The notes under the pieces were generated by a model that was not told the origin of the DNA, ran no database searches, and was given only the letters and a program-made list of their open reading frames with translations. A program made the position numbers and the translations under genes. Positions 15,730 through 24,954 of a stretch of DNA of 64,000 bases are shown piece after piece. The number at the start of each line of letters is the position of its first letter. Within the stretch, counting starts at the first letter, position 1. Source of the DNA: Lederbergia wuyishanensis (GTDB lineage Bacteria > Bacillota > Bacilli > Bacillales > Bacillaceae_C); the NCBI RefSeq assembly GCF_022900255.1, contig NZ_JALIRM010000008.1, positions 62,001-126,000 on the forward strand, written 5' to 3'.

Positions 15730-16182
15730 TTATTCTTTTACATTGGCCACTCTTGGATTAAACGGCATAAACATGCCTTCTGGATTCGGAGCCCATATCC
15801 ATGCATGTAGGGTATATGGTAGTTCACCATGAGGAGGGTCCATTTCTTGCCCGAATAAACTATTAGGTGGAATAGACATATATTCCACAGTAACCAATTT
15901 TAGTCCATTTTTTGTTGGTTCATATACTAAAACCTCTGGAGTTAACGGGTCAACGACTCCATCAATTAATTCTTCCTTTACAAAATGAATACCCATATTA
16001 GGCACAAGAAAATCGCTTGAAATATAGCCATCTGCAATAGCTTTCTTGACATCATGATATTTTGCTGTCGCATTTCTCACTTTAGCCAAGTCCACTTGCA
16101 CATTTCCAGCTGCCGAAGCTGATCCCAATAAGCTAAAACTTAAGGTCAATGCCCCAATTCCTGCTAATATCTTCTTCTTCAA
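15730..16182 (-). CDS. Secreted protein of unknown function
   Basis: The 150-residue product has a clear Sec signal peptide (Met-Lys-Lys-Lys, hydrophobic residues 8-20, Ala-Ser-Ala cleavage near residue 24). The mature protein is compact with many Pro, Trp and His residues, including Gly-Ile-His-Phe, Pro-Pro-His-Gly-Glu and Leu-His-Ala-Trp-Ile-Trp. These recur in small secreted proteins of Bacillales of unknown role. The conserved His residues could bind a metal, but this is only a guess. GAGGGGTG precedes the ATG. It is a single gene with its own terminator. Confidence 0.75.
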   Translation of the reverse strand: MKKKILAGIGALTLSFSLLGSASAAGNVQVDLAKVRNATAKYHDVKKAIADGYISSDFLVPNMGIHFVKEELIDGVVDPLTPEVLVYEPTKNGLKLVTVEYMSIPPNSLFGQEMDPPHGELPYTLHAWIWAPNPEGMFMPFNPRVANVKE

Positions 16183-16301
16183 AAAGCCACACCCCTCTAA
16201 GTCTGATATAGGTTATAGCGTGTTGCTTTCATAAAAATGCTGAAAAATTTCAGTACCTTCTGAGAGGGGCTATATAAGATATATAGAAAGGAATGATTCA
16301 C

Positions 16302-17060
16302 ATGGGTACTTATAAAGGAATTGATGTTAGCCACTGGCAGGGGGAAATAGATTGGAAAAAGGTAAGAAATGATGGAATCGATTTTGTATTCATTAAAGCG
16401 ACAGAAGGGGTTGGCTATACTGACCCGAAATTTAAGGAAAATGCAAAAAATGCGTTAGCTCAAAACTTTCCTAAAGGTGTAGGTGCGTATCATTTTTCAC
16501 ATATAACCTCCGAAAACGATGCAATTAATGAAGCAAAGCATTTTCTGGAAGTAACAAAAGCTTTTAACTTAAGTGGTCCTCTTGCATTAGATCTTGAAAC
16601 AAATAGTGCTAATTTAAGTAAAAAGCAATTGACTAATGCAGCAAAAACGTTTTTAGATTATGTGGAAAAACAATCTGGTAAAAAGGTTGCTCTCTATGTC
16701 AATAAAAACTACCTTGAAAATTATATAAATAAAATAGACGTTCCAATATGGTTAGCATGGTATAAAGATGAAAGTAGGGGTCCAGGTATTCCTTGTTCTA
16801 TTTGGCAATACACGGACAATGGTCGAGTGAATGGCATAAGTGAACCAGTAGATTTAAATATAGGGTATTCAGATCTGACAACGATACAGCCGGTACAACA
16901 TAAAAAATCACAAAATACTGACGTTTATGTTGTAAAAAAGGGTGATACCTTAAGTGAGCTTGCTTTGAAATTTAATACGTCGGTAGCGAAGTTGCAGAAG
17001 CTTAACAATATTTCTAATCCAAATGTCATTTTTGTGGGACAGAAGTTAAAGGTAAATTAG
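16302..17060 (+). CDS. GH25 lysozyme with C-terminal LysM domain
   Basis: This 252-residue glycoside hydrolase family 25 muramidase would cut the beta-1,4 bond between MurNAc and GlcNAc. Asp8 in the Gly-Ile-Asp-Val-Ser-His-Trp-Gln-Gly motif and Asp97/Glu99 in Leu-Asp-Leu-Glu are the family's active-site acids. Residues 1-195 form the barrel and residues 209-252 a LysM peptidoglycan-binding module (Gly-Asp-Thr-Leu-Ser-Glu-Leu-Ala). No signal peptide is present, so export or release by lysis is unclear; it may derive from a phage endolysin. ATG 16302 is preferred to 16293, which lies right on the GAAAGG site. A terminator follows. Confidence 0.92.
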   Translation: MGTYKGIDVSHWQGEIDWKKVRNDGIDFVFIKATEGVGYTDPKFKENAKNALAQNFPKGVGAYHFSHITSENDAINEAKHFLEVTKAFNLSGPLALDLETNSANLSKKQLTNAAKTFLDYVEKQSGKKVALYVNKNYLENYINKIDVPIWLAWYKDESRGPGIPCSIWQYTDNGRVNGISEPVDLNIGYSDLTTIQPVQHKKSQNTDVYVVKKGDTLSELALKFNTSVAKLQKLNNISNPNVIFVGQKLKVN

Positions 17061-17101
17061 AGAGCATTTTTTCAATAATTCTAATCTGCAACGACTTTTA
17101 C

Positions 17102-17126
17102 GACACCTATTTGGGTGTCTTTTTTT
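17102..17126 (+). terminator. Terminator of the lysozyme gene
   Basis: GACACC and GGTGTC (within 17102-17119) flank a short loop and are followed by TTTTTTT. Confidence 0.85.
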
Positions 17127-17297
17127 ATTTAAAGTCACATGAAACAATTCTATAACAGAATATTTATCTGAGCATCATTAGTCTTTAACTTTTTTGCAAT
17201 AAAATTCATACAAATAACTGATTTTTACCAGTAATTTTTTTGAAAAAATAATCAAAAATAAAGATGTAAGAATATCGTTTCAAAGGAGGGATTTTAA

Positions 17298-18203
17298 TTG
17301 ATAAAGAAGAAAAGCAGTATGTTAATAACACCTATCATCATTCTTAGCCTTGTAGCATGTAGTAACAATGCAGATAATATTAACAATGATAATAACAAGG
17401 ATCTTAACAAGGATCTTAACATTTCTAGTATGTCTACGTCGATGTCTAGTAAGGATTATCCTCACACACAAGCGCTTTTAACCCAAAGGGCGAAATACGA
17501 ATTTATTCCGATAGAGCCTGGAGAAGAATATCAATTCCAAGTGGAAGTCCCTGATATTAATTATGGTCAAGTGCCAAATCAGTGGCAAGATCAACTGGGT
17601 TTTCCGCCGATGTCTCAGCAAGAACCACAATGGCAAGATAGACAAGCGGCTCCACCACCAAATTATCAACAGGCACCTACACAGCAGGAAAGACAAGGTG
17701 CTAAAGCACCAACACAGCAACCAACAACAGAACAGGCACCAGCACCAAAGCCTGCGCCAGCACCAACACCAGAAACAAAAGCAAAACCAGCACCAAAACA
17801 GCCAGAAAAAAAACAAACTACTGGTATCACTCAGTCAGCACAACAGGTGATTGATTTAACAAATGCAGAGCGAAGAAAACAAGGCTTGCCTGATTTACAA
17901 GCAGATACCCAATTAAGTGGTGTTGCCCAAAAAAAATCTGAAGATATGCAACAAAAACATTACTTCTCACATACGAGTCCAACCTACGGGTCTCCATTCG
18001 ATATGATGAGAGACTTTGGTGTAACTTATAAAAGTGCGGGGGAAAACATCGCACAGGGACAACAAACTCCTCAAGAAGTAGTACAAGCATGGATGAATAG
18101 TGAAGGACACAGAAAAAATATTTTAAGTAAGGATTTTACCCATATCGGAGTTGGTTACGAACAGACTGGTAAACATTGGACTCAAATGTTTATTGGAAAG
18201 TGA
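17298..18203 (+). CDS. CAP-domain (YkwD-like) lipoprotein
   Basis: The product is a 301-residue predicted lipoprotein. The signal peptide ends in the lipobox Leu-Val-Ala-Cys (Cys21). Residues 22-180 are low complexity, first Asn/Asp-rich, then Gln/Pro/Ala-rich with Ala-Pro-Ala-Pro repeats, typical of a wall-spanning linker. Residues 183-300 form a CAP/SCP domain with the Phe-Ser-His-Thr-Ser-Pro, Gly-Glu-Asn-Ile-Ala and Gly-His-Arg-Lys-Asn-Ile motifs, including the His and Glu residues of the CAP pocket. It resembles YkwD and other spore-coat-associated CAP proteins; the biochemical role is unknown. The start is TTG, 7 nt after AAAGGAGGG. Confidence 0.9.
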   Translation: MIKKKSSMLITPIIILSLVACSNNADNINNDNNKDLNKDLNISSMSTSMSSKDYPHTQALLTQRAKYEFIPIEPGEEYQFQVEVPDINYGQVPNQWQDQLGFPPMSQQEPQWQDRQAAPPPNYQQAPTQQERQGAKAPTQQPTTEQAPAPKPAPAPTPETKAKPAPKQPEKKQTTGITQSAQQVIDLTNAERRKQGLPDLQADTQLSGVAQKKSEDMQQKHYFSHTSPTYGSPFDMMRDFGVTYKSAGENIAQGQQTPQEVVQAWMNSEGHRKNILSKDFTHIGVGYEQTGKHWTQMFIGK

Positions 18204-18225
18204 AATTTCAAAATTAGCGGTAATT

Positions 18226-18265
18226 ACAAAAGTGGGACAAGGCTTAAACCTTATCCCACTTCATA
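18226..18265. terminator. Bidirectional terminator between convergent genes
   Basis: AAGTGGGA-C-AAGG (18230-18242) pairs with CCTT-A-TCCCACTT (18249-18261), a 12-bp stem with one mismatch. On the minus strand it is followed by TTTTG, so it serves the anti-sigma-like gene best, but it lies between convergent genes. Confidence 0.7.
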
Positions 18266-18291
18266 AATAATTATTGGGTGTAGCTTTTATT

Positions 18292-19509
18292 TTAAATCGT
18301 CCATCCATCATTCACGATTGCAACTAACTTCCATATACCATTTTGGTCTTTTTCAAATACGAGTATAATGCTTTCCCGGTCCATACCATCATTTTCTTGG
18401 GTACCTTCTAGAAAATATTCGACCGTTTTTGATTGAGGGAAGATATCTTTAATATTGTTCTTAATATTACCGCGTTCCTTTAAATCATCAACCAATACTA
18501 AGCCATCTTTTAAAAATTTTTCAGCAGAAAGGAATTTTGCGAAATATTCACTTGTTGTAAGCTCGATCGGATCCCCATTTCCGTCGTAATATCCCCACAA
18601 GTATTTGTTTTTGTTATTTAATAACTCACTAATTTCATCCTTTTGAAAAACGACAGATTCTTTGTTTACGAATACATAAGGTGAAAACAAAAGACCCTTC
18701 TCAGAATGGACATAATCCGATAGCTTCACCATATCTAATTTATCAATGTCTTCCATAATTTCTTGTGCAGTTTCCCTTACGATCTCTTTTTCATCAAGGT
18801 TCGTTATCTCCACTTTACTAATTAGCCAATTATCATCAACATATTTAAAGTGATACGTTACTAAGGCATGGCCATAGGTGAGGGTATCTTGTTCCTGTGT
18901 AACTATATAATGATCATCCTCTACTTTCGTAACAGTAAAGTCTTCGTCTAATAACCAAGCTGGACCAGTCTTTGGAATGATAAATACATTCCCGTCTTTC
19001 TCCGTAAAATAAGAGTCAACGATGGAAGCTGCAAATTCTTCTGTCAAAACTCCAGTAAAAGATTGTTGAATTTCAGCTTTAGAAGCAAAGGATGTGATTT
19101 TGTCATTATTTTCTTTAGCTTCTTCTGCTAAAGAATTAAATAATTGCTGGTATTGGGTCGTTAATTCCTTCGCTTTTTCGGCATTAAATTCAGTCGTGTT
19201 TTTTATAGGAGGATTTTGTGTTTTATCTGGACCCTGATTGGCCCCATGATTCTTAGTATCTGTATTGCCATTTAAAAAGTGCCCATCAATCATTGTAAAA
19301 GTGAAAAATATGACTAAGGAAAATGCGACTACACCAGCAAAACTAGCAAATAATTTTTTAATTATGTTTGCTTTCCTTTCCTTCTGTTCATAATGAATAA
19401 CGGTTTTAATTAACTGTTTGTGAATATTATCTTGACTTGATTTATTCAACTGAAAGGATGGTAAGTCACGGAGCTGTTGTTCCATATCTTTTTGATTAGA
19501 GTTCGTCAT
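18292..19509 (-). CDS. Membrane anti-sigma-like protein paired with ECF sigma factor
   Basis: The 405-residue product has a cytoplasmic N-terminus (residues 1-52), one transmembrane helix (53-73) and a large extracytoplasmic domain with internal similarity to DUF4878/lumazine-binding-like NTF2 folds (two segments around 100-225 and 240-380). It starts inside the sigma gene (14-nt overlap), so the pair is translationally coupled. This arrangement is typical of a membrane anti-sigma factor holding its ECF sigma until an envelope signal arrives. No zinc-binding His-x3-Cys-x2-Cys motif is seen, so it is not a ZAS-type anti-sigma factor. The role is inferred mainly from context. Confidence 0.75.
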   Translation of the reverse strand: MTNSNQKDMEQQLRDLPSFQLNKSSQDNIHKQLIKTVIHYEQKERKANIIKKLFASFAGVVAFSLVIFFTFTMIDGHFLNGNTDTKNHGANQGPDKTQNPPIKNTTEFNAEKAKELTTQYQQLFNSLAEEAKENNDKITSFASKAEIQQSFTGVLTEEFAASIVDSYFTEKDGNVFIIPKTGPAWLLDEDFTVTKVEDDHYIVTQEQDTLTYGHALVTYHFKYVDDNWLISKVEITNLDEKEIVRETAQEIMEDIDKLDMVKLSDYVHSEKGLLFSPYVFVNKESVVFQKDEISELLNNKNKYLWGYYDGNGDPIELTTSEYFAKFLSAEKFLKDGLVLVDDLKERGNIKNNIKDIFPQSKTVEYFLEGTQENDGMDRESIILVFEKDQNGIWKLVAIVNDGWTI

Positions 19510-20008
19510 TTAAATCCCCACCTTGTAGCTTTCTCAGTGACTTCAGTGCCCTGGAATAAGTACTTCTCACTTTCTCTTCTTTCCAATTAAGAATTTCGGA
19601 AGTTTCTGAAACCGTCATTTCCTTAATACCTCTTAGTAAAACCACTTCGCGGTAATTACTTTTTAACATTTGAATTGCATGATATAATGCTTTTTTTTCT
19701 TCATTTTGCAAAAAGATTTTTTCTGGTGAATCCTCATCAGCGGTGATCATTTGTTCGTCCAATGATAGATTTCTTTTTTTGTTTCTTTTTCTCGCATCAT
19801 CAATGGCAACATTACGTGCAATACTGAATATCCAAGTTTTTGGACTAGATTCTCCTTTATATGATTTCAACCCCTTTATAACTTTAATAAAAACCTCTTG
19901 GACCAAATCTTCTACATCTGTAGACCCGGTATAATAAACTAGATAGTTGTAAACGTCATTGCTATATTGATGAAACCATTCGGATATAATTAAGCTACTT
20001 TTTGACAT
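19496..20008 (-). CDS. ECF-type RNA polymerase sigma factor
   Basis: A 170-residue group IV sigma factor. Region 2 (residues 10-75) has Asp-Leu-Val-Gln-Glu-Val-Phe and Thr-Trp-Ile-Phe-Ser-Ile-Ala-Arg-Asn for core and -10 binding. Region 4 (residues 105-160) has a helix-turn-helix around Met-Thr-Val-Ser-Glu-Thr-Ser-Glu-Ile-Leu. ATG 20008 follows a G-rich stretch; an in-frame ATG at 20035 would add nine residues. The gene is co-transcribed with the membrane partner downstream. A 16-bp perfect palindrome lies about 90 bp upstream. Confidence 0.93.
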   Translation of the reverse strand: MSKSSLIISEWFHQYSNDVYNYLVYYTGSTDVEDLVQEVFIKVIKGLKSYKGESSPKTWIFSIARNVAIDDARKRNKKRNLSLDEQMITADEDSPEKIFLQNEEKKALYHAIQMLKSNYREVVLLRGIKEMTVSETSEILNWKEEKVRSTYSRALKSLRKLQGGDLNDEL

Positions 20009-20097
20009 AACACCGTCCCCCGTCTTCGATTTCACTTATTAGACGAATTAGAATACTCCTTATGACACAGTTAATAAAAAATTCAATTAAAATGGAC

Positions 20098-20113
20098 TTT
20101 TACATATGTAAAA
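20098..20113. repeat. 16-bp perfect palindrome upstream of the ECF sigma gene
   Basis: TTTTACATATGTAAAA is self-complementary over all 16 bases. It lies in the 223-bp gap between the DnaD-like gene's 3' end and the sigma gene's 5' end and could be an operator for the sigma gene. No regulator is assigned. Confidence 0.5.
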
Positions 20114-20231
20114 TCATATAAAATTGGTAATTTCAAAATTTCGCCTTATAAGCACACATACTACATCTTTTTTGTATATGAAGTTCGTCAATATATGTAT
20201 TTTTCTAGGAATGCAAAGCAATCGATTATAA

Positions 20232-21011
20232 TTACCCGGCTCTATATTTCGCTTGTATCGCTTCCAGTCGTTTTTTCTTTATAAGCATTTCTTCATCTAA
20301 TTCAAAATTGATTAGTTTTTCTTCTTTGCCGAACCAATCTGGCAGTGATTCGGTACGAATCGGCTTTCGAAAGGATGTCTTATTTCTTCTGGCATGCGCT
20401 CCGTTTGTAATCAATACTTTATATGCGTATTTCCACGCGTAAATAGACTTTTCCTCTGTTTGTTGAATGGCATCCATGATTTGGGACAATGAAAAGGACT
20501 GGCATGCTTCTATCAATTCTTTCTTTTGATATTCTTTGAGCGGGAAGAAGTGCAATTCGTTTAACCTTTTTTCTATTTCTTTATATTTTTGCTCTTCCTC
20601 AGGAGACAGGTTCTGTTTGTTAGTAGGATTGGTTTCAGATTGTGTAGACTGTTCAGCAATGTTTTCTAGGTTCTTTGTACTTTTTAGGATAAAACCCTTG
20701 TTTTTAGAGCTACAAATACAGTACCAATTAGTTCTGTCATAACGATGTTTGCCGTGTTGTTCAATTTTAATAAATCCCATTTTTTGTAGTGAGGTAAAGA
20801 TTCTTTTGATTGTAGAAGTAGACCAAAAAGGAAAAATCTCTTGCCATTGTTCATATGTCAACGAAACCCAACAATCTCCATCCATTAAGATTCCATTTTC
20901 ATGAATACATGTAGCTAGTTGTTGAAAAACAATACTCTCATTTAATCCAATTTTTAAAGCTAGGTTCGGTGATAATTCTAATCTATCATTTTTGTTCATT
21001 CGATTTGTCAA
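20232..21011 (-). CDS. DnaD/replisome-organiser-like DNA-binding protein
   Basis: The 259-residue product starts at TTG, 6 nt after GGAGGG. Residues 10-100 form a winged helix of the type in phage and plasmid replication proteins (Trp-Val-Ser-Leu-Thr-Tyr-Glu-Gln-Trp-Gln-Glu-Ile and Ser-Thr-Ile-Lys-Arg-Ile-Phe). Residues 160-215 resemble the C-terminal helical region of DnaD-like proteins, with Trp-Lys-Tyr-Ala-Tyr-Lys-Val-Leu. A charged tail follows. Such proteins help load the helicase. No other phage or plasmid gene surrounds it, so it may be a remnant of an integrated element or a stray morphogene. It is not a paralogue I can match to 12105-12953, though both have the winged-helix layout. 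Confidence 0.75.
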   Translation of the reverse strand: MTNRMNKNDRLELSPNLALKIGLNESIVFQQLATCIHENGILMDGDCWVSLTYEQWQEIFPFWSTSTIKRIFTSLQKMGFIKIEQHGKHRYDRTNWYCICSSKNKGFILKSTKNLENIAEQSTQSETNPTNKQNLSPEEEQKYKEIEKRLNELHFFPLKEYQKKELIEACQSFSLSQIMDAIQQTEEKSIYAWKYAYKVLITNGAHARRNKTSFRKPIRTESLPDWFGKEEKLINFELDEEMLIKKKRLEAIQAKYRAG

Positions 21012-21025
21012 TTTTATCCCTCCAC

Positions 21026-21039
21026 TCTCTATATAGAGA
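21026..21039. repeat. Palindrome before the DnaD-like gene
   Basis: TCTCTATATAGAGA is a perfect 14-bp palindrome located 15 bp upstream of the TTG start, next to the ribosome binding site. It could be an autoregulatory operator. Confidence 0.4.
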
Positions 21040-21294
21040 AGAGGAGATCAAAAGGACACCCTTTAAAAAAATTATTTATATTATGTTTTATTAAGCTTTT
21101 TAAAAATCAAAATACATAAAGAAGAGGCCAAGTTGGATAATACGAGGAATCAACTAAAACTTTCATGTCCTAGTCAGATTGAGAGGAGGAACAAAGCAAA
21201 TCAACTAGACTATTATTCTTCATATTTTTCAATGGTAATTAGATTTAAGTTCAAGAAGTTGGTAAAATAGTTTTCATGTTGCGGAGGGAATAAA

Positions 21295-21838
21295 ATGTTT
21301 CTACATAAAATTGATGAAGAATTATCTTTAAAGCTTATTGATTTAAGGGACAGTGAGAAATTATTTGAATTAATCATTCAATCGAGAGACTATCTGCGTG
21401 AATGGCTTCCATGGCTAGATACGACAACTAAAAAGGAGGATACTGAAGATTTTATAAAAATGTGTTTAAGAGGTTTTCGCTGAAAATAAAAGTCTGACTG
21501 CTGTTATATTGTTTAAGGGAAATATCGTTGGAGTTGCAAGCTTTAATAGTATTAATTGGGCAAACAAAACAGCATATATTGGCTATTGGCTTGTAGAAGA
21601 GTATCAGGGAAATGGCATTATGACGAAGGTGGCTAGAGCATTAACTGATTATGCTTTTACCGAATTAAAATTGAATAAAGTGGAAATTAGGGCTGCTGTT
21701 GAGAATAAAAAGAGTAGAAGTATTCCAGAAAGACTAGGTTTCGTAAATGAAGGCTGTATTAGAAATGCAGAGTGGTTATATGACCATTATGTTGACCATG
21801 TTATTTATGGAATACTAGCGGATGAATGGAATGGATAG
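21295..21838 (+). pseudogene. GNAT acetyltransferase (RimJ/RimL type) with frameshift
   Basis: Frame one from ATG 21295 gives the N-terminus of a ribosomal-protein-type acetyltransferase, including Leu-Arg-Glu-Trp-Leu-Pro-Trp-Leu. It stops at 21481-21483. The rest (Gly-Tyr-Trp-Leu-Val-Glu-Glu-Tyr-Gln-Gly-Asn-Gly and Asn-x-Lys-Ser) continues in another frame to 21838. Removing one T from the TTTT run at 21474-21477 restores a continuous 180-residue protein. GCGGAGGG precedes the start. Either the gene is newly inactivated or the base is a sequencing error. Confidence 0.85.
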
Positions 21839-22483
21839 AAATGCATAAAAAAATGTTATACATAGATTAGATGTTTGTAGATCAAGTGGTTATTAACTGA
21901 AAAATAGTAGATTTTCCTTTATCTCAATTTAAGGGACTCGAACATTTAGAAATAATTAATTGTTTGTCTTGTAAATGAAAAAGATTTCATATTAATTTTG
22001 ATACAAAAGGTTATAAAAGGATTAAAAAATTTCTAAGGTAATATTAGAAAATATAATCAAAGTAAGCAGTGTTATTTAAACGCTGTTTTTTTAATTACTT
22101 ATAAAAGTTTTAGTTCAATTTGCAACGCTTCCTTTCATACTGATTGTGGTGATTTTTAAATAATAAACTTCAGCAATTAGTTTACTGAAAACTTTCACCT
22201 GTCTTTAATATCTATTTAAATTCCATTTTATTTAATAATTCCCATTAATAATAATAGTATTGTAATATAACAAAAAGTACGTATAATTTTACTTACAAGA
22301 AAGCAATTATCTTTTTTGTTTAGAAAAATCAATTAGAGAAAATGTAATTGAAACCGCTTTAATATTTAGGTGAATTTTTGAAGATCTCTAGCATTATAGT
22401 TAATACCATCTTCCATTTAAAATCATCTAAATGAACAGTTCGATTTTATCTAAAACAGATTATAACAAGTAGGGGGAGCATCT
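21839..22483. other. AT-rich intergenic region before sstT
   Basis: No gene was found in these 645 bases. The only clear element is a terminator at 22067-22092. The last 390 bases form the upstream region of sstT and are very AT-rich, with several possible -10 sequences; no riboswitch was recognised. Confidence 0.5.
22067..22092 (+). terminator. Intrinsic terminator in the gap before sstT
   Basis: CAGTGTT (22067-22073) pairs with AACGCTG (22079-22085) with one G-U pair, followed by TTTTTTT. It lies 230 bp after the broken acetyltransferase. Confidence 0.7.
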
Positions 22484-23713
22484 ATGAAAAATCTACTGAA
22501 AAAGTGGAATCGCTTGAGTCTAGTAAAACAAATCATTGTAGGTCTGATTATTGGTATTATCCTTGCATTAACAATTCCTGAAGTAGCAAAACCTGTTGTC
22601 ATTTTAGGTTCTTTATTTGTAGGTGCTTTGAAAGCAATTGCGCCTGTGTTGGTACTCTTCTTGGTTATGTCGGCCATCGCCCAACATAAAAATGGTCAAA
22701 AAACGAATATGAAATCTGTTATCACTTTATATCTAATAGGAACCTTTTTAGCTGGATTAATCGCTGTAATTGTAAGTTTTATTTTTCCAGTAGATCTAAC
22801 ACTTACAAAAGGTGCGGAGGGCGTGAATCCTCCTAAAGATGTTGTTGAGGTACTTAAAAAATTATTGCTGGACGTTGTTGATAACCCAGTTAAGGCAATT
22901 TTTAATGCAAACTATATCGGTATTTTATCTTGGGCAGTACTTCTTGGTTTGGCTTTAAAAAATGCAGCTGATTCAACAAAAACAATGATTTCTAATTTTT
23001 CTGATGCTATTTCCAAGTTAGTAACATGGGTAATTAAGTTAGCACCATTAGGAATCATGGGTCTAGTTTTTGAGTCAATTACGACAAGTGGACTCGGCGC
23101 TTTACTCGGCTATGGTAAATTACTTGTTATATTAATTGGGTGTATGCTCTTTGTGGCGTTGGTTGTTAATCCATTCATTGTGTTTGTAATGATTAAGCAA
23201 AACCCTTTCCCTCTTGTTTTTAAGTGCTTAAAGGAAAGCGGTATTACAGCATTCTTTACTCGTAGCTCAGCTTCAAACATTCCAGTAAATATGAAATTAT
23301 GTGAGAATCTTGGTTTAAATAAGGATAGTTATTCAGTTTCCATTCCATTAGGTGCAACGATTAATATGGCTGGAGCTGCTGTTACTATTTCTGTTTTAAC
23401 TCTTGCAGCTGTTCATACTCTAGGAATACCAGTGGACTTGCCTACAGCAATCATTCTTAGCGTATTGTCAGCAGTATGTGCTTGTGGTGCTTCTGGGGTT
23501 GCAGGAGGATCGTTATTACTAATCCCTCTAGCTTGTAGCTTATTTGGAATCTCGCCTGATGTTGCTGCGCAAGTAGTTGGAGTAGGCTTTATTATAGCTG
23601 TTTTACAAGACTCTTTTGAAACGGCACTTAACTCTTCTACAGATGTACTTTTCACAGCAGCTGCTGAATATAAAGAGTGGCGTAAAGAAGGGAAAAAAAT
23701 AGAGATCAACTAA
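22484..23713 (+). CDS. sstT: Serine/threonine:Na+ symporter SstT
   Basis: The 409-residue protein belongs to the dicarboxylate/amino acid:cation symporter family and matches the SstT branch, which imports L-serine and L-threonine with sodium. About eight transmembrane helices and two re-entrant loops are predicted. Family motifs visible are [11 protein letters not shown] (about residues 259-269, HP1), Gly-Ala-Thr-Ile-Asn-Met-Ala-Gly (TM7, cation site) and Gly-Ala-Ser-Gly-Val-Ala-Gly-Gly-Ser (HP2). Length fits the family. A strong terminator follows, so the gene is monocistronic. Confidence 0.93.
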   Translation: MKNLLKKWNRLSLVKQIIVGLIIGIILALTIPEVAKPVVILGSLFVGALKAIAPVLVLFLVMSAIAQHKNGQKTNMKSVITLYLIGTFLAGLIAVIVSFIFPVDLTLTKGAEGVNPPKDVVEVLKKLLLDVVDNPVKAIFNANYIGILSWAVLLGLALKNAADSTKTMISNFSDAISKLVTWVIKLAPLGIMGLVFESITTSGLGALLGYGKLLVILIGCMLFVALVVNPFIVFVMIKQNPFPLVFKCLKESGITAFFTRSSASNIPVNMKLCENLGLNKDSYSVSIPLGATINMAGAAVTISVLTLAAVHTLGIPVDLPTAIILSVLSAVCACGASGVAGGSLLLIPLACSLFGISPDVAAQVVGVGFIIAVLQDSFETALNSSTDVLFTAAAEYKEWRKEGKKIEIN

Positions 23714-23740
23714 ATTGGATAGATAAGTAATTCTCTTGAA

Positions 23741-23779
23741 CTGTACTTCCATTATTAGATTGGAGGTACAGTTTTTTTT
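23741..23779 (+). terminator. Terminator of sstT
   Basis: CTGTACTTCC (23741-23750) pairs with GGAGGTACAG (23762-23771) with one G-U pair, followed by eight T. Confidence 0.92.
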
Positions 23780-23983
23780 ATGGAAAAGTTAAACACAGTA
23801 GTTACTAAAGAAATATTTTTAATGGGATTTTTACTAATGTTAGATGATATACATTTAAAAGCTATTGAATTACTACTAGATGGGAATAAATCCATAACCT
23901 CGATTGCTGAGCTTACTAAACATTTAGGCTCTATCATGAAAAAACACGCAAATCCCTATTCCGGATATGCGCTCGATTGTTGA
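23780..23983 (+). pseudogene. Remnant of a phage-type helix-turn-helix protein
   Basis: The 67-residue frame begins right at the T-tract of the sstT terminator without a ribosome binding site. Its middle (Asp-Asp-Ile-His-Leu-Lys-Ala-Ile-Glu-Leu-Leu, then Ile-Thr-Ser-Ile-Ala-Glu-Leu) resembles the start of phBC6A51-type helix-turn-helix proteins of phages. The similarity then ends without the second helix. Probably a decayed fragment and not expressed. Confidence 0.35.
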
Positions 23984-24011
23984 AATTTCCTGCTTAATCT
24001 AACTATCCCTA

Positions 24012-24923
24012 TTAAGGCAAACTATTGATCTCTTTTCTTAGTTTGTAATAGTCCATCGTAGAAACTACCTCAAAACCACAGGATTTATAGAGGTTCAATG
24101 CACTCTTGTTTTTCACAGAAACTTGCAGCATTACTTCATTCACTTGCTTTGCCCTTAGCAGCTGCACCGATTTAATTAATATCTCCTTGCCGTACCCATT
24201 CCCTCTATATTCTGGAAGAACTCCCAACCCGTAAATACCACCTATACCATCATGTACTTCCAAATGAACCTTCCCTATGATTGTGTTATTAAATTCAGCA
24301 ATATAAATATCTACACCGCGGTTTGCTTCTTCCTCCGGGAGAATTAAACCCACTTTCTTGGGGTCTATATCAAAATAGACAGCATTTTGTCTTGCAATTT
24401 CTTTTGCATCTTTATTGATCGCTTTCCTAAGTCTCAATTCGTTTAAATCTGAGCCTCTTCTTAGATCACCTTTTAAAAACATATCATATTCCGAGTTATC
24501 ATAATAAGCGCCCGTACGCTTTATAAATTCAAGACCGGGTAGGGAATTATTATCACTCAGTAAATACATATCCTGTGATTTTCTTTTATACCACTCATCC
24601 TTCACTAATGAGAATAACCTACTAAAGATCCCCAACCTCCTATATTCGGGATGAACCATACCGTTAACTTCCAACGTTTCTCCACCAAATTGACATATGC
24701 CTATATATCCAATAAGTGTACCTTCATCATAGAACATAAATTCATTGATCTTATTAAGATCTTCACTTTTATCTAGAGGTTTACTTAGTTTATAATCAAG
24801 CTCTAGCTTTAGTGCTACATTATCCTTTTCCACACAGTATTTCATGAGGCTTTTTATATCTACATACTCTTGGTAATCCAAGTGCCTTTTTAATTTTATA
24901 CTTGGGTTTTTTATCCGCTCCAT
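24012..24923 (-). CDS. Tandem-GNAT acetyltransferase
   Basis: The 303-residue product contains two GNAT folds. The N-terminal one (residues 10-150) has a weak acetyl-CoA loop (His-Pro-Glu-Tyr-Arg-Arg-Leu-Gly-Ile-Phe). The C-terminal one (165-298) has a good loop, Leu-Pro-Glu-Tyr-Arg-Gly-Asn-Gly-Tyr-Gly-Lys, and the Asn-x-x-Ala-Leu-Asn-Leu-Tyr motif. The two-domain layout is like that of mycothiol synthase-type enzymes, but the substrate is not predictable. TAGGAGGAA lies 12 nt before ATG 24923. Confidence 0.85.
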   Translation of the reverse strand: MERIKNPSIKLKRHLDYQEYVDIKSLMKYCVEKDNVALKLELDYKLSKPLDKSEDLNKINEFMFYDEGTLIGYIGICQFGGETLEVNGMVHPEYRRLGIFSRLFSLVKDEWYKRKSQDMYLLSDNNSLPGLEFIKRTGAYYDNSEYDMFLKGDLRRGSDLNELRLRKAINKDAKEIARQNAVYFDIDPKKVGLILPEEEANRGVDIYIAEFNNTIIGKVHLEVHDGIGGIYGLGVLPEYRGNGYGKEILIKSVQLLRAKQVNEVMLQVSVKNKSALNLYKSCGFEVVSTMDYYKLRKEINSLP

Positions 24924-24954
24924 GCCTTTAGCTTCCTCCTATTCAACCTTTCTT

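Noticed and set aside
17478-17816. Trp/Cys-rich reverse-strand frame
   Set aside because: A shadow of the Gln/Pro/Ala-rich linker of the CAP-domain lipoprotein; composition is a codon artefact.
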